A DNA stretch of 64,000 nt from VAZQ01 sp034669045 (GTDB lineage: Bacteria; Pseudomonadota; Alphaproteobacteria; Rhizobiales; Xanthobacteraceae). Location: positions 11,436 to 75,435 of the forward strand of contig JAXDOD010000096.1 in assembly GCA_034669045.1 (NCBI GenBank), given 5' to 3'. Numbering within the stretch: the first letter of the stretch is position 1; each line of letters begins with the position of its first letter. Of this stretch, positions 24,086 through 33,631 are shown one piece after another. The notes under the pieces are model-generated. The model searched no databases. It saw only the letters and a program-made list of their open reading frames with translations, and was not told the origin of the DNA. Position numbers and translations under genes: made by a program.

Positions 24086-27000
24086 ATGGTCAGCCCCCGC
24101 GTCTTCACCATCCCGGCCTCGGCGCCGTTCGTCCCGACGCTGATCGGGGCGCTGCTCGCCGGCAAGCTCGTCGAAGGCTTCCCGGCCGCGCCTGACCCGC
24201 TGGCGCTCGCGAGCGCGACGCTCTACCTGCCGACGCGGCGCGCCTGCCGGCTGGCGCGCGATCTCTTTCTCGACGCGACCGGCGGCAGCGCCGCGATCCT
24301 GCCGCGCATCGTCCCGATCGGCGACGTGGACGAGGACGAGATCGCCTTCGCGCAGGCCGCGGCTCCCGCGCTTGCGGGCGATGCTCTCGACCTGCCGCCG
24401 CCGATCGAGGGCATCGAGCGGCGCGTCCTGCTGACGCAACTGGTCACGCAATGGGCCGCTTCGCCCGAGGTGCACGGCGAGGACCGCATGCCGCTGGTCG
24501 CATCGACGCCGGCAGCCGCGCTCGCGCTCGCCGACGACCTCGCACGCCTGATGGACGACATGGCGACGCGGCGGGTGCCGTGGGAGCGGCTCGACGACCT
24601 GGTGCCGGACACGCTCGACGAATATTGGCAGAAGACGCTGCGCTTCCTGCAGATCGCGCGCGTGCACTGGCCCCGGTATCTCGACGAAACCGGCCGCATC
24701 GAGCCGGCCCAACGGCGTGACCGGCTGATCGCCGCGGAAGCCAGGCGGCTCGCCGCCCACACCGACGGCCCGGTGATCGCCGCGGGCTCCACCGGCTCGA
24801 TGCCGGCCACCGCCGACCTGATCGCCACCATCGCCAGGCTGCCGCACGGCGCCGTGGTGCTGCCCGGTCTCGACACCGATCTCGACGACGCGTCCTGGGA
24901 GCTGATCTCCGGCGGCGACGACCGCGACGCACCGGCGGTGGGGCATCCGCAGTTCGCCTTGCAGGCGCTGCTCAAGCGCATCGGCATCGCGCGCGACGCG
25001 GTCGCCCTGCTGACGCCGGCGGCCGGGGCCGGGCGCGAGCGGCTGCTGTCCGAGGTTTTCCGGCCCGCCGGCACGACCGAGCTGTGGCGCGCGCGCGTCG
25101 CCGATCCGGCCTTCGCGGCCTATGCGCCCGCCGCGCTCGAAAAACTCTCCTTCGTCGAAGCCGCCAATCCGCAGGAGGAGGCGCTTTCGATCGCGGTGGC
25201 GCTGCGTGAAGCCGTCGAGACCGGCGAAAAGACCGCCGCCCTGGTCACGCCCGACCGCGCGCTGGCCCGCCGCGTGCTGGCCGAGCTCGCGCGCTGGAAC
25301 GTGGCGGCCGACGATTCCGGCGGCGACGCGCTCCCCGACACCCAGGCCGGCGTGTTCGCGCGGCTCGCCGCGGAGACGACGCTCGGCGGGCTGCCGCCCG
25401 TGGGCCTGCTGGCGCTGCTCAAGCATCCGCTGATCCGGCTCGGCAAGGCGCAAGGCGCGCACGCGCCCGCGATCGCGGCGCTCGAGCGTGCGGTCCTGCG
25501 CGGACCGCGTCCGAAAGCGGGGACTGCGGGGCTGGGCGATGCGCTGGCGAGCTTCCGCGCCGAACTGGCCAAGCTGCGGCGCAAGGAACGCTGCGACCTG
25601 CACCCCTCCGACCCGCGCGCGACGCTGGGCAACGACGAGCTGCAGGCGGCCGCCGACCTGGTCGCGGAACTGACCGCAGCGCTTGGGCAATTCGAATGCC
25701 TGCGCCCCGGTCCGCACTGCTTTGCCGAGCTTGCGCAGCGCCACCGCGCCGTGATCGCGGCGCTCTCCGACCAGGGCACGGGCCTGCCCGCCGCCTTTGC
25801 GGGTGCCGACGGCAAGATGCTCGATGAGGCGCTGCAAACGATCGCCGAAAGCCCGCCCGCCGAACAGCTCCGCGTCAGGCTCGACGACTATTGCGAACTC
25901 TTCGATACCGCCATTCGGACCGAAAAGATGCGGGAAACGCCGCGCACGGGCGCGCGCGTGCGCATCCTCGGGACGCTCGAAGCGCGCCTGTCGCAGTTCG
26001 ACCGCGTCGTGCTGGGCGGGCTCAACGAAGGCACTTGGCCGCCGGAGACGCGCAGCGACGCCTGGCTCAGCCGTCCGATGCGGCTCGCTCTCGGGCTCGA
26101 TCTGCCGGAGCGGCGCATCTCGCTCTCGGCCCATGACTTTGCGCAGATGCTGGGCGCCAGCGAGGTCATCCTCACGCGCGCCGCCAAGGCCGGGGGCGCG
26201 CCGGCCGTGGCATCGCGCTTCGTGCAAAGGCTCGCGGCGGTTTCCGGCGAGCGCTGGGACGCGGTGCGTGGACGCGGCGAGCAGTACCTGTCCTGGGCGC
26301 GCATGCTCGATACGCCATCACGGCCGCCGCAGCCCGCCGCGCGGCCGGAGCCGAGACCGCCGCGCGCCGCGCGTCCGACGCGGCTCTCGGTCACCGCGAT
26401 CGAGGACTGGCTGCGCGATCCCTACACGATCTACGCCAAGCACATCCTGCGGCTGATGCCGCTCCACGCCGTCGACACCCCGCCGGGCGCCGCCGACCGC
26501 GGCACCGTCATCCACGGCGCGATCGGCGACTTCACGCAAGCCTTCGCAACGGCGCTGCCGCCACACCCCTACGACGCCCTGATCGAGCTCGGCCGCGCGC
26601 ATTTTGCAGCGATCGAGGACTACCCGGAGGCGCGCGCCTTCTGGTGGCCGCGCTACCAGCGGATCGCCCGCTGGTTCGCGGACTGGGAAAGCAAGCGCCG
26701 GACGGAGGTCGCGGCCGTGCATGCCGAGATTCGCGGCGAGATCGAGATCCCGCTCGGCGCGCGCGCGTTCAGGCTCTCGGCGCGTGCCGACCGCATCGAG
26801 CGCGGTGCCGATGGCCGCTACGCGATCCTCGACTACAAGACCGGCCAGACCCCCACCCCAGCCCAGGTCAAATCCGGGCTGGCGCCGCAGCTCACGCTCG
26901 AAGGCGCCATCCTGCGCGCCGGCCGGTTCCTGGACCTGCCGAAGGGCGTGTCGATCTCGACGCTGCTCTATGTCCAGCTCAGAGGCGGCGAACCGGCCGG

Positions 27001-27232
27001 CGAGCTGAAGGCGATCGCGTGGAGGGACACGACGCCCGACGCGGAGGCCGACCGCGCGCTGGAAAAGCTCACCGAGCTCGCCACGAGGTTCGAGGACGAG
27101 ACGACGCCCTATCGCTCGCGCGAGCGGCCGATGTTCGCGCGCCGCGGCTACGGCGATTACGACCATCTCGCCCGGGTCAGGGAATGGTCGCTGTCGGGCG
27201 GCGCCGGCGACGATCCCGGAGGCGGCGAATGA
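24086..27232 (+). CDS. addB: AddB, double-strand break repair helicase-nuclease subunit
   Basis: AddB pairs with AddA in the RecBCD-like complex that resects double-strand ends for RecA. The 1048-residue protein has an inactivated helicase-like N-terminal region (TLYLPTRRACRLARDL) and a C-terminal PDDEXK nuclease domain with the motif ILDYKTGQTP near residue 915. Cysteines flanking the nuclease, which hold a 4Fe-4S cluster in Bacillus AddB, are not evident, as in other alphaproteobacterial AddB. Its stop overlaps the addA start as ATGA. Confidence 0.95.
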   Translation: MVSPRVFTIPASAPFVPTLIGALLAGKLVEGFPAAPDPLALASATLYLPTRRACRLARDLFLDATGGSAAILPRIVPIGDVDEDEIAFAQAAAPALAGDALDLPPPIEGIERRVLLTQLVTQWAASPEVHGEDRMPLVASTPAAALALADDLARLMDDMATRRVPWERLDDLVPDTLDEYWQKTLRFLQIARVHWPRYLDETGRIEPAQRRDRLIAAEARRLAAHTDGPVIAAGSTGSMPATADLIATIARLPHGAVVLPGLDTDLDDASWELISGGDDRDAPAVGHPQFALQALLKRIGIARDAVALLTPAAGAGRERLLSEVFRPAGTTELWRARVADPAFAAYAPAALEKLSFVEAANPQEEALSIAVALREAVETGEKTAALVTPDRALARRVLAELARWNVAADDSGGDALPDTQAGVFARLAAETTLGGLPPVGLLALLKHPLIRLGKAQGAHAPAIAALERAVLRGPRPKAGTAGLGDALASFRAELAKLRRKERCDLHPSDPRATLGNDELQAAADLVAELTAALGQFECLRPGPHCFAELAQRHRAVIAALSDQGTGLPAAFAGADGKMLDEALQTIAESPPAEQLRVRLDDYCELFDTAIRTEKMRETPRTGARVRILGTLEARLSQFDRVVLGGLNEGTWPPETRSDAWLSRPMRLALGLDLPERRISLSAHDFAQMLGASEVILTRAAKAGGAPAVASRFVQRLAAVSGERWDAVRGRGEQYLSWARMLDTPSRPPQPAARPEPRPPRAARPTRLSVTAIEDWLRDPYTIYAKHILRLMPLHAVDTPPGAADRGTVIHGAIGDFTQAFATALPPHPYDALIELGRAHFAAIEDYPEARAFWWPRYQRIARWFADWESKRRTEVAAVHAEIRGEIEIPLGARAFRLSARADRIERGADGRYAILDYKTGQTPTPAQVKSGLAPQLTLEGAILRAGRFLDLPKGVSISTLLYVQLRGGEPAGELKAIAWRDTTPDAEADRALEKLTELATRFEDETTPYRSRERPMFARRGYGDYDHLARVREWSLSGGAGDDPGGGE

Positions 27233-30200
27233 GCGCGCCGGGCCGCATTCCCGACGAAGTGCTCGTGCGCCAGCGCGAGGCCTCCGACCCGGCTGCGTCG
27301 GTATGGGTTTCGGCCAATGCCGGCGCCGGCAAGACCTATGTGCTGGCGCAGCGCGTCATCCGGCTCCTGCTCGGCGGAACCGACCCGGCCAAGATCCTGT
27401 GCCTGACCTTCACCAAGGCCGCGGCCGCCAACATGGCGACGACCGTGTTCGACACGCTCGCGGTGTGGACGGCGCTCGACGACGGCGATCTCGATGCGGC
27501 GATCCGCGCCATGTCGAACGAACGGCCGACGCCGGCGCTGCGCGCGCTGGCGCGGCGGCTGTTCGCGCTGACCCTGGAGACCCCCGGCGGCCTCAAGGTG
27601 CAGACCATCCATGCCTTCTGCACGCGGCTGCTGCAGCAGTTCCCGTTCGAGGCCAATGTGGCGGCGCGCTTCACAGTGCTGGAAGACACCGCGCGCACGC
27701 AATTGCTTGAACGGCTGAGCCTTGACGTTCTGCTCGCCGGCGCGGGCGCGCCGGACAGCCGGATCGGCCGCGCGCTTGCGACCGCGATCACGTTGGCGTC
27801 CGAACAATCGTTTCGCGATATCGTCAACGAGGCGATCGGCGAGCGCGACGCGGTGCTCGGCTGGCTCGCGCGCGCGGGCGGCCTCGATGAGGCCGTGGCG
27901 GAGCTGGGACGGATGCTCGGCATCGCGCCCGGCGAGAGCATTGCGACGATCGAGGCGGAATTCTTCTCAGGTTCGCTGATCGCGGCGTCGGAATGGCCGG
28001 CGGTCGCGGCCGCGTTGGCCGAAGGCTTGAAGACCGACGCGGCGCACGCCGCGTGCTTCGAGCGGCTTCCCACGCTCGCGGGTGGCGACCGCCTGGACGC
28101 CTATCTGTCGATCTTCTGCACGGCCGAGCTGGCGCCGCGCAAGAACCTCGCGACCCAGACGATCCGCGACAATCATCCCGCCCTGTTCCAGCGGCTGCTG
28201 GCGGAGCAGGAACGCGTGTGCGCGCTGCTCGCTCGCAAGCGCGCCATCGTGACGCGCGACCGGACCGCGGCCCTGGTCACGGTCGCGGCCGCGGTGATCG
28301 GCCGCTACCAGGCGGAGAAGGACCGCCGCGGGCTCCTCGATTACGACGACCTGATCGACAAGACGCTCGCGATGGTGGCGACCGTGCACCCGACCTGGGT
28401 GCACTACAAGCTCGATCTCGGCATCGACCATGTCCTGATCGACGAGGCGCAGGACACCAGCCCCAAGCAGTGGGAGGTGATCGAGCGCCTGGTCGCCGAT
28501 TTCGCTTCCGGCGCCGGCGCGCGCGGCGCGCTCAAGCGCTCGATCTTCGCCGTCGGCGACCACAAGCAGTCGATCTTTTCCTTCCAGGGCGCCGCGCCCG
28601 AGGCTTTCGCGGAAAAGCGCAGCGGCTTCAAGCGCGCCTACGACGCCGGCGGCCTCACCTTCCGGCCGCTGGAATTCAAATACTCCTTCCGCTCGGTGCA
28701 GGTCGTGCTCGATGCGGTCGACAAGGTGTTCAAGCAGCCGGCCGCTTTCCGCGGCCTGACCGCCGACCCGGTCCCGACCGCGCATACCGCGGTGCGCGCG
28801 CAGGCGCCCGGCCTGGTGGAGATCTGGCCGCTGGTCGAGCCCGAGAAGAAAGTGGAGGTCGATCCCTGGGATGCGCCCTTCGACACCACGTCGGAGACCA
28901 GCCCGCGCGTGAAGCTCGCGCGCAAGATCGCGGCCTGCGTGCGCGCCTGGATCAAGCGCGGCGACCGCGTCGGCGACGGCGACCGGCGGCACCGCGCGAC
29001 GCCGGGCGATATCCTCATCCTGGTGCGCCAGCGCGGGCCGCTGTTCGAGGCCATCATCCGCGCGCTCAAGAACGCCGGCGTCGCGGTCGCGGGCGCCGAC
29101 CGCCTGGTACTCACCGAGCATATCGCCGTGATGGACCTGCTCGCGCTCGCCGACGCGCTGCTGCTGCCTGACGACGACCTTGCGCTCGCGAGCGTGCTCA
29201 AGAGCCCGCTGTTCGGGCTCGACGAGGATCAGCTTTTTAAGCTGGCCTGGAACCGCAAGGGTCCGCTGCACGCCGCCTTGCGCGCCAGGGCCGGCGAAGA
29301 CCCGGCCTTCGCCGACGCGTTGGCGCTCCTCGATCGTCTTGCCGCCGCCGCGAAACGCGAATCGCCGTCCGCCTTCTATGCGCGCTTGCTCGGCCCGGAA
29401 CGCGGACGCCAGCGCTTCCTGGCGCGGCTGGGCCCGGAGGCAACCGACGCGCTCGACGAGTTCCTCAACCTGGCGCTCGACTATGAGCGTATCGAGACAC
29501 CGTCGTTGCAGGGCTTCGTGGCGTGGCTGCGCACCGCCAATGCCGAGGTCAAGCGTGACATGGAGATTGCGCGCGACGAGGTGCGGGTGATGACGGTGCA
29601 CGGCGCCAAGGGCCTGGAAGCGCCGATCGTGATCATCGCCGACACCACGACGCCGCCGGCGGGATCGCACCCGCCGCGCTTGCTGGCGCTCCCGGTCGCG
29701 GACGCCGCCCCGGGCGCGCCGCCGCCGCTGGTCTGGGCCGGCCGCAAGGATGACGATGTCGCGCCCGTCGCCCGCGCGCGCGCCGCGGCGGTCGAAGCGA
29801 ACGAGAACGAATACCGGCGGCTGCTTTACGTGGCGATGACGCGCGCCGCCGACCGGCTCGTGATCTGCGGCGCCATGGGCGGGCGCGGCAGGCCGGACGG
29901 CTGCTGGTACGATCTGGTCCATGGCGCGCTCGCGGCCGAGGCCGCCGAGGAGGAGGCCGACGACGGCGACGGGCGGGTCTGGCGCTACCGCAAGGCCGCG
30001 CCGGAAGCCGAAGCGGCGGCCGCCCCAGGCGGCTCCGCCGGCGGCCGGCCGGCGCGTCCGGCCTGGCTCGACCGCACCGCGGCATCGCAGCCGCGCACGG
30101 CCGTGCCGCTGTCGCCGTCGAGCGTCCATGACGAGCAGACCGCGCTGCGCACGGGCGGCGCCGGCGCCGAGCGCCGCAGCGCGCTCCAGCGCGGCACGCT

Positions 30201-30699
30201 CGTTCACCGGCTGCTGCAGGCCCTGCCGGGCATCCCGCCCGCCGGCCGCGGCGAGGCGGTGCGGGCCTACCTGGCGCGGGCGGCGCCCGATTTCTCGGCC
30301 GATGAGGTCGAAGAGACGATCGAACACGTGCGCAGGGTGCTCGACGACCAGCGATTCGCGGCCCTGTTCTCGCCCGGCAGCCGCGCCGAGGTCCCGATCG
30401 TCGGGCGGCTCATGCATCAGGGCCGCATCGTCGCCGTGTCAGGACAGGTCGACCGTCTCGTGGTCACCGCCGACGCCGTCTTGATCGCCGACTACAAGAC
30501 GAACCGCCCCGCGCCCCGGCGACTCGAGGAGGTGCCTCGGGCCTACGTCACCCAGCTCGCGCTCTATCGTGCCGTGCTGGCGGAATTATACCCCGACAGG
30601 CCCATCCGGGCCGCGCTGGTCTGGACCGATGTGCCTGATCTCATGGAGCTTTCCGCGCCAGCCATGGACCAGGCGCTGGCCGCCCTCACCCCGCCGTGA
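27229..30699 (+). CDS. addA: AddA, helicase-nuclease subunit
   Basis: AddA is the UvrD-family 3'-5' helicase and nuclease of the AddAB complex. The 1156-residue protein has Walker A SANAGAGKTYVLAQR near residue 28, helicase motif II IDEAQDTSP near 404, the late motif MTVHGAKGLEAP, and a C-terminal nuclease motif LIADYKTN near 1084. The start ATG overlaps the addB stop by four bases, so translation is coupled. The frame is open upstream into addB, but that part is a shadow. Confidence 0.96.
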   Translation: MSAPGRIPDEVLVRQREASDPAASVWVSANAGAGKTYVLAQRVIRLLLGGTDPAKILCLTFTKAAAANMATTVFDTLAVWTALDDGDLDAAIRAMSNERPTPALRALARRLFALTLETPGGLKVQTIHAFCTRLLQQFPFEANVAARFTVLEDTARTQLLERLSLDVLLAGAGAPDSRIGRALATAITLASEQSFRDIVNEAIGERDAVLGWLARAGGLDEAVAELGRMLGIAPGESIATIEAEFFSGSLIAASEWPAVAAALAEGLKTDAAHAACFERLPTLAGGDRLDAYLSIFCTAELAPRKNLATQTIRDNHPALFQRLLAEQERVCALLARKRAIVTRDRTAALVTVAAAVIGRYQAEKDRRGLLDYDDLIDKTLAMVATVHPTWVHYKLDLGIDHVLIDEAQDTSPKQWEVIERLVADFASGAGARGALKRSIFAVGDHKQSIFSFQGAAPEAFAEKRSGFKRAYDAGGLTFRPLEFKYSFRSVQVVLDAVDKVFKQPAAFRGLTADPVPTAHTAVRAQAPGLVEIWPLVEPEKKVEVDPWDAPFDTTSETSPRVKLARKIAACVRAWIKRGDRVGDGDRRHRATPGDILILVRQRGPLFEAIIRALKNAGVAVAGADRLVLTEHIAVMDLLALADALLLPDDDLALASVLKSPLFGLDEDQLFKLAWNRKGPLHAALRARAGEDPAFADALALLDRLAAAAKRESPSAFYARLLGPERGRQRFLARLGPEATDALDEFLNLALDYERIETPSLQGFVAWLRTANAEVKRDMEIARDEVRVMTVHGAKGLEAPIVIIADTTTPPAGSHPPRLLALPVADAAPGAPPPLVWAGRKDDDVAPVARARAAAVEANENEYRRLLYVAMTRAADRLVICGAMGGRGRPDGCWYDLVHGALAAEAAEEEADDGDGRVWRYRKAAPEAEAAAAPGGSAGGRPARPAWLDRTAASQPRTAVPLSPSSVHDEQTALRTGGAGAERRSALQRGTLVHRLLQALPGIPPAGRGEAVRAYLARAAPDFSADEVEETIEHVRRVLDDQRFAALFSPGSRAEVPIVGRLMHQGRIVAVSGQVDRLVVTADAVLIADYKTNRPAPRRLEEVPRAYVTQLALYRAVLAELYPDRPIRAALVWTDVPDLMELSAPAMDQALAALTPP

Positions 30700-30784
30700 A
30701 GCCGCCTTGACGCGCCCGGGGGCCGTTCATAGGTTCGGCATCCCCCGCGGCGCCCTGCCGTCACCCAAGCTCAACGAGGTCTCC

Positions 30785-31105
30785 ATGGCTGTCGACAAGG
30801 TTTCGGACGCCAATTTTGAAACCGAGGTGTTGAAGGCTGCCAGCCCCGTGGTGGTCGACTTCTGGGCCGAATGGTGCGGCCCCTGCAAGATGATCGCGCC
30901 CGCGCTCGAGGAGATTGCCGGCTCGCTCATCGGCAAGGTCCGGATCGTCAAGCTCAACGTCGACGAGAATCCGGCGACCGCGCAGAAGTACGGCATCATG
31001 TCGATCCCGACGCTGATGATCTTCAAGAACGGCGAGATGGCCGCGCGCCAGATCGGCGCCGCGCCGAAGCAGAAGCTCGAACAGTGGATCACGTCGGCGG
31101 TGTGA
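30785..31105 (+). CDS. trxA: thioredoxin
   Basis: TrxA reduces protein disulfides using electrons from thioredoxin reductase. The 106-residue protein has the active site WAEWCGPCK near residues 28-36 and the cis-proline in MSIPTLMIF. The ATG at 30785 gives the family N-terminus; upstream in-frame sequence is read-through of the addA tail region. It lies 85 bp after addA, the usual rhizobial order. Confidence 0.97.
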   Translation: MAVDKVSDANFETEVLKAASPVVVDFWAEWCGPCKMIAPALEEIAGSLIGKVRIVKLNVDENPATAQKYGIMSIPTLMIFKNGEMAARQIGAAPKQKLEQWITSAV

Positions 31106-31138
31106 CGCCCGGCGGATCATTCGTCATATATTTTCATG

Positions 31139-31162
31139 ACGGCCGGCCGCAACGCCGGCCGT
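31139..31162 (+). terminator. hairpin after trxA
   Basis: ACGGCCGGC and GCCGGCCGT form a perfect 9-bp stem with a 6-base loop, 34 bp after the trxA stop. No U-tract follows, so it may terminate inefficiently or shield the 3' end. Confidence 0.35.
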
Positions 31163-31195
31163 CGGCGTTATAGCCTTGCCGTATCGAGGGCTGTC

Positions 31196-32227
31196 ATGAC
31201 GCTTGAGCTGCACCCGCCGCTGCCGCCGATGGAAGCGTCGTCGGCCGATGAAATTCCGACCGGCAAGGAGTGGCAGTATGAGCCGAAATGGGACGGTTTT
31301 CGCTGCCTGATCTTTCGCGACGGCAACACGGTCGAGCTGCAGGCGAAATCCGGCAAGCCGCTCACGCGCTATTTTCCGGAACTGGCCGAGGCGGCTCGCG
31401 CGCTCGAGCCGCGCGCCTTCGTGCTCGACGGCGAGATCGCCGTGCCGGAAGGAGACGCCTTCTCGTTCGACGCGCTGCTGCAGCGCATCCATCCGGCGCA
31501 AAGCCGGATCCAGCGGCTCGCGAAGGAGACGCCCGCGCTGCTGATCGCTTTCGATCTGCTCGCCGGACCGGATGGAAAATCCCTGACGCAAAGGCCCCTG
31601 CAGGAGCGCCGCGAGGCGCTTGAAGCTTTCGCTAGCGAGAATTTTCGCAAGGGCGCGCGCATTCGGCTTTCCCCCGCGACCGGCAAGATCGGCCACGCCA
31701 AGGCCTGGCTGCAACGTGTCGGTCCGGCTCTCGACGGCATTATCGCCAAGCGCCGCGACCTTGAATATCGCCCGGGCGACCGCACCGGCATGCAGAAGAT
31801 CAAGAACTATCGCAGCGCCGACTGCGTGGTGGGCGGGTTTCGCTACAACGAGGGCAAGCCGGTCGTGGGATCGCTCTTGCTCGGCCTCTATGATGACGAG
31901 GGCCTGCTGCACCATGTCGGCTTCACATCGTCGATCCCGAACAAGGATAAGCCGGCGCTCACGGCCAAGCTGGAGAAGCTCGTGGCGCCGCCCGGTTTCA
32001 CCGGCAACGCGCCGGGTGGTCCGAGCCGCTGGTCGACGAGGCGGTCGAGCGAATGGCGGCCGCTGAAGCCCAAGCTCGTGGTCGAAGTCTGTTACGATCA
32101 TTTCTCCGGCGACCGCTTCCGCCATGGAACGACGCTGCTTCGCTGGCGCCCGGATAAGGCGCCGCGGCAATGTACCCTGGACCAGGTGAAGCAGAAGAAG
32201 GCCAACCTGATGACGCTGCTGAAGTAA
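31196..32227 (+). CDS. ATP-dependent DNA ligase (LigC-like)
   Basis: The 343-residue protein is a minimal ATP-dependent DNA ligase. It has the nucleotidyl-lysine motif EPKWDGFR near residue 31, motif III-like LDGEIAV, motif IV DGIIAKR and motif V QKIKNYR, followed by a C-terminal OB-fold domain (VVEVCYDHFSGDRFRHGTTLLRW). The size fits bacterial LigC rather than LigD, which also carries polymerase and phosphoesterase parts. Ku is not in the window. A role in base-excision repair gap sealing is known for LigC of other bacteria. The ATG at 31196 gives the family N-terminus. Confidence 0.92.
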   Translation: MTLELHPPLPPMEASSADEIPTGKEWQYEPKWDGFRCLIFRDGNTVELQAKSGKPLTRYFPELAEAARALEPRAFVLDGEIAVPEGDAFSFDALLQRIHPAQSRIQRLAKETPALLIAFDLLAGPDGKSLTQRPLQERREALEAFASENFRKGARIRLSPATGKIGHAKAWLQRVGPALDGIIAKRRDLEYRPGDRTGMQKIKNYRSADCVVGGFRYNEGKPVVGSLLLGLYDDEGLLHHVGFTSSIPNKDKPALTAKLEKLVAPPGFTGNAPGGPSRWSTRRSSEWRPLKPKLVVEVCYDHFSGDRFRHGTTLLRWRPDKAPRQCTLDQVKQKKANLMTLLK

Positions 32228-32279
32228 AAAGCTGCTGAAGGCTCTCTTTCGTGATTCCGGAAGCCTGCGATCAGACCTT

Positions 32280-33587
32280 TCAGTTCGGCACCGTGCCGTT
32301 CTCCGCCAGCACCGCGCCGGCGAGATAGAGCGAGCCGGTGATGAGGACACGCGGCGGCGGGTCGAGGCCGAGGCCGCCGATCGCGGCGAGCGCGGCCGCG
32401 ACGTCATCGGCGCTTTGCGCCGGGATGCCGACGGCGCGCGCGATGTCGGCGAGAGCATCGGCACCGAGCGTCTTCTCCTGGCGCGGGATCGGCACCGCGA
32501 TGATGCGGCGCGCCAGTCCAGCGAAATTCTTCAGGAACGCCTGCGCGTCCTTGGTCGCCAGCATGCCGATGACGAGCACCAGCGGCCGCGAGACGCGCTC
32601 CTCCAGATCGGCGAGCGCGTTGGCGATGGCACGGCCGCCGTCGGTGTTGTGGCCGCCGTCGAGCCAAAGCTCACCGCCATGCGGGAGCAGCGCGGCAAGC
32701 CGCCCCTGCGCCAGCCGCTGCATCCGCGCCGGCCAGTCGACCTTGGCGACGCCGGCCTCGAAGGCGGAGGGCGGCAGTTTGAGGCCCGTGGCCGTGCGCA
32801 AGGTCGCGACCGCAAGGCCGGCGTTCTCGAACTGATGCCGGCCGTAGAGCTTCGGCGCCGGCAGATCGAGCAGCCCGTCGTCGTCCTGATAGACTAGGCG
32901 GCCGCGCTCCTCGGTCGCGGTCCAATCCTCGCCCGCGACCTTGACCGGGGCGCCTACGCGCGCACCCTGGCGCTCGATCACCGCGAGCGCCTCGCGCGGC
33001 TGCGATGCCACCAGCGCCGGAACGTCGCGCTTGAGGATGCCGGCCTTCTCGGCGGCGATCTTGGCGACCGTGTCGCCCAGGAATTCGGCATGATCGAAGG
33101 AGACCGGCGTGATCACGCTGGCAAGCGGGCGCTCGACGACGTTGGTGGCGTCAAGCCGCCCACCGAGCCCGACTTCGAGCAGCAGCACGTCGGCGGGATG
33201 CCGCGTAAACAGCAGAAACGCCGCCGCGGTCTCGATCTCGAACACGGTGATCGGCGCGGAGCCGTTGGCGCGCTCGCATTCGATCAATGCCGCGGCGAGC
33301 TCGTCGTCGGTCACCAGCACGCCGCCAAGCCGGAACCGTTCGTTGAAGCGCACGAGATGGGGCGACGTATAGACATGCACGCGCCGACCCGCCGCCTCCA
33401 GGATCGCGCGCATGAAAGCGATGGTGGAGCCCTTGCCGTTGGTGCCGGCGACGTGGATCACCGGCGGCAGCCTGCGCTCCGGATGATCGAGCGCGGCGAG
33501 AATGCGCTCCATGCGGTCGAGCGAAAGATCGATCAGCTTCGGGTGAAGCTTCAGGAGCCGCGCGACAATGGAATCGACTTCATTCAT
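32280..33587 (-). CDS. folC: dihydrofolate synthase / folylpolyglutamate synthase
   Basis: FolC adds glutamate to dihydropteroate and extends folate polyglutamates. The 435-residue Mur-ligase-like protein has the P-loop VAGTNGKGST, LLLEVGLGGRLDATN, the FDHAEFLG loop and the C-terminal DGGHNTDGGRA. An in-frame TTG lies four codons upstream; the ATG at 33587 is preferred. It follows accD on the minus strand with 44 bp between, the conserved accD-folC pair. Confidence 0.95.
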   Translation of the reverse strand: MNEVDSIVARLLKLHPKLIDLSLDRMERILAALDHPERRLPPVIHVAGTNGKGSTIAFMRAILEAAGRRVHVYTSPHLVRFNERFRLGGVLVTDDELAAALIECERANGSAPITVFEIETAAAFLLFTRHPADVLLLEVGLGGRLDATNVVERPLASVITPVSFDHAEFLGDTVAKIAAEKAGILKRDVPALVASQPREALAVIERQGARVGAPVKVAGEDWTATEERGRLVYQDDDGLLDLPAPKLYGRHQFENAGLAVATLRTATGLKLPPSAFEAGVAKVDWPARMQRLAQGRLAALLPHGGELWLDGGHNTDGGRAIANALADLEERVSRPLVLVIGMLATKDAQAFLKNFAGLARRIIAVPIPRQEKTLGADALADIARAVGIPAQSADDVAAALAAIGGLGLDPPPRVLITGSLYLAGAVLAENGTVPN

Positions 33588-33631
33588 GGCGCGCCACAAT
33601 AGCCAGGAATTCGTGGCGCGCCGATGGCCGT

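Noticed and set aside
27967..30417. 816-codon open frame antisense to addA
   Set aside because: High GC leaves antisense frames open; content is Arg/His-rich with no domain, while addA on the other strand is clear.
31196..32227. LigD of non-homologous end joining
   Set aside because: Too short; polymerase and phosphoesterase domains are absent and Ku is not adjacent.
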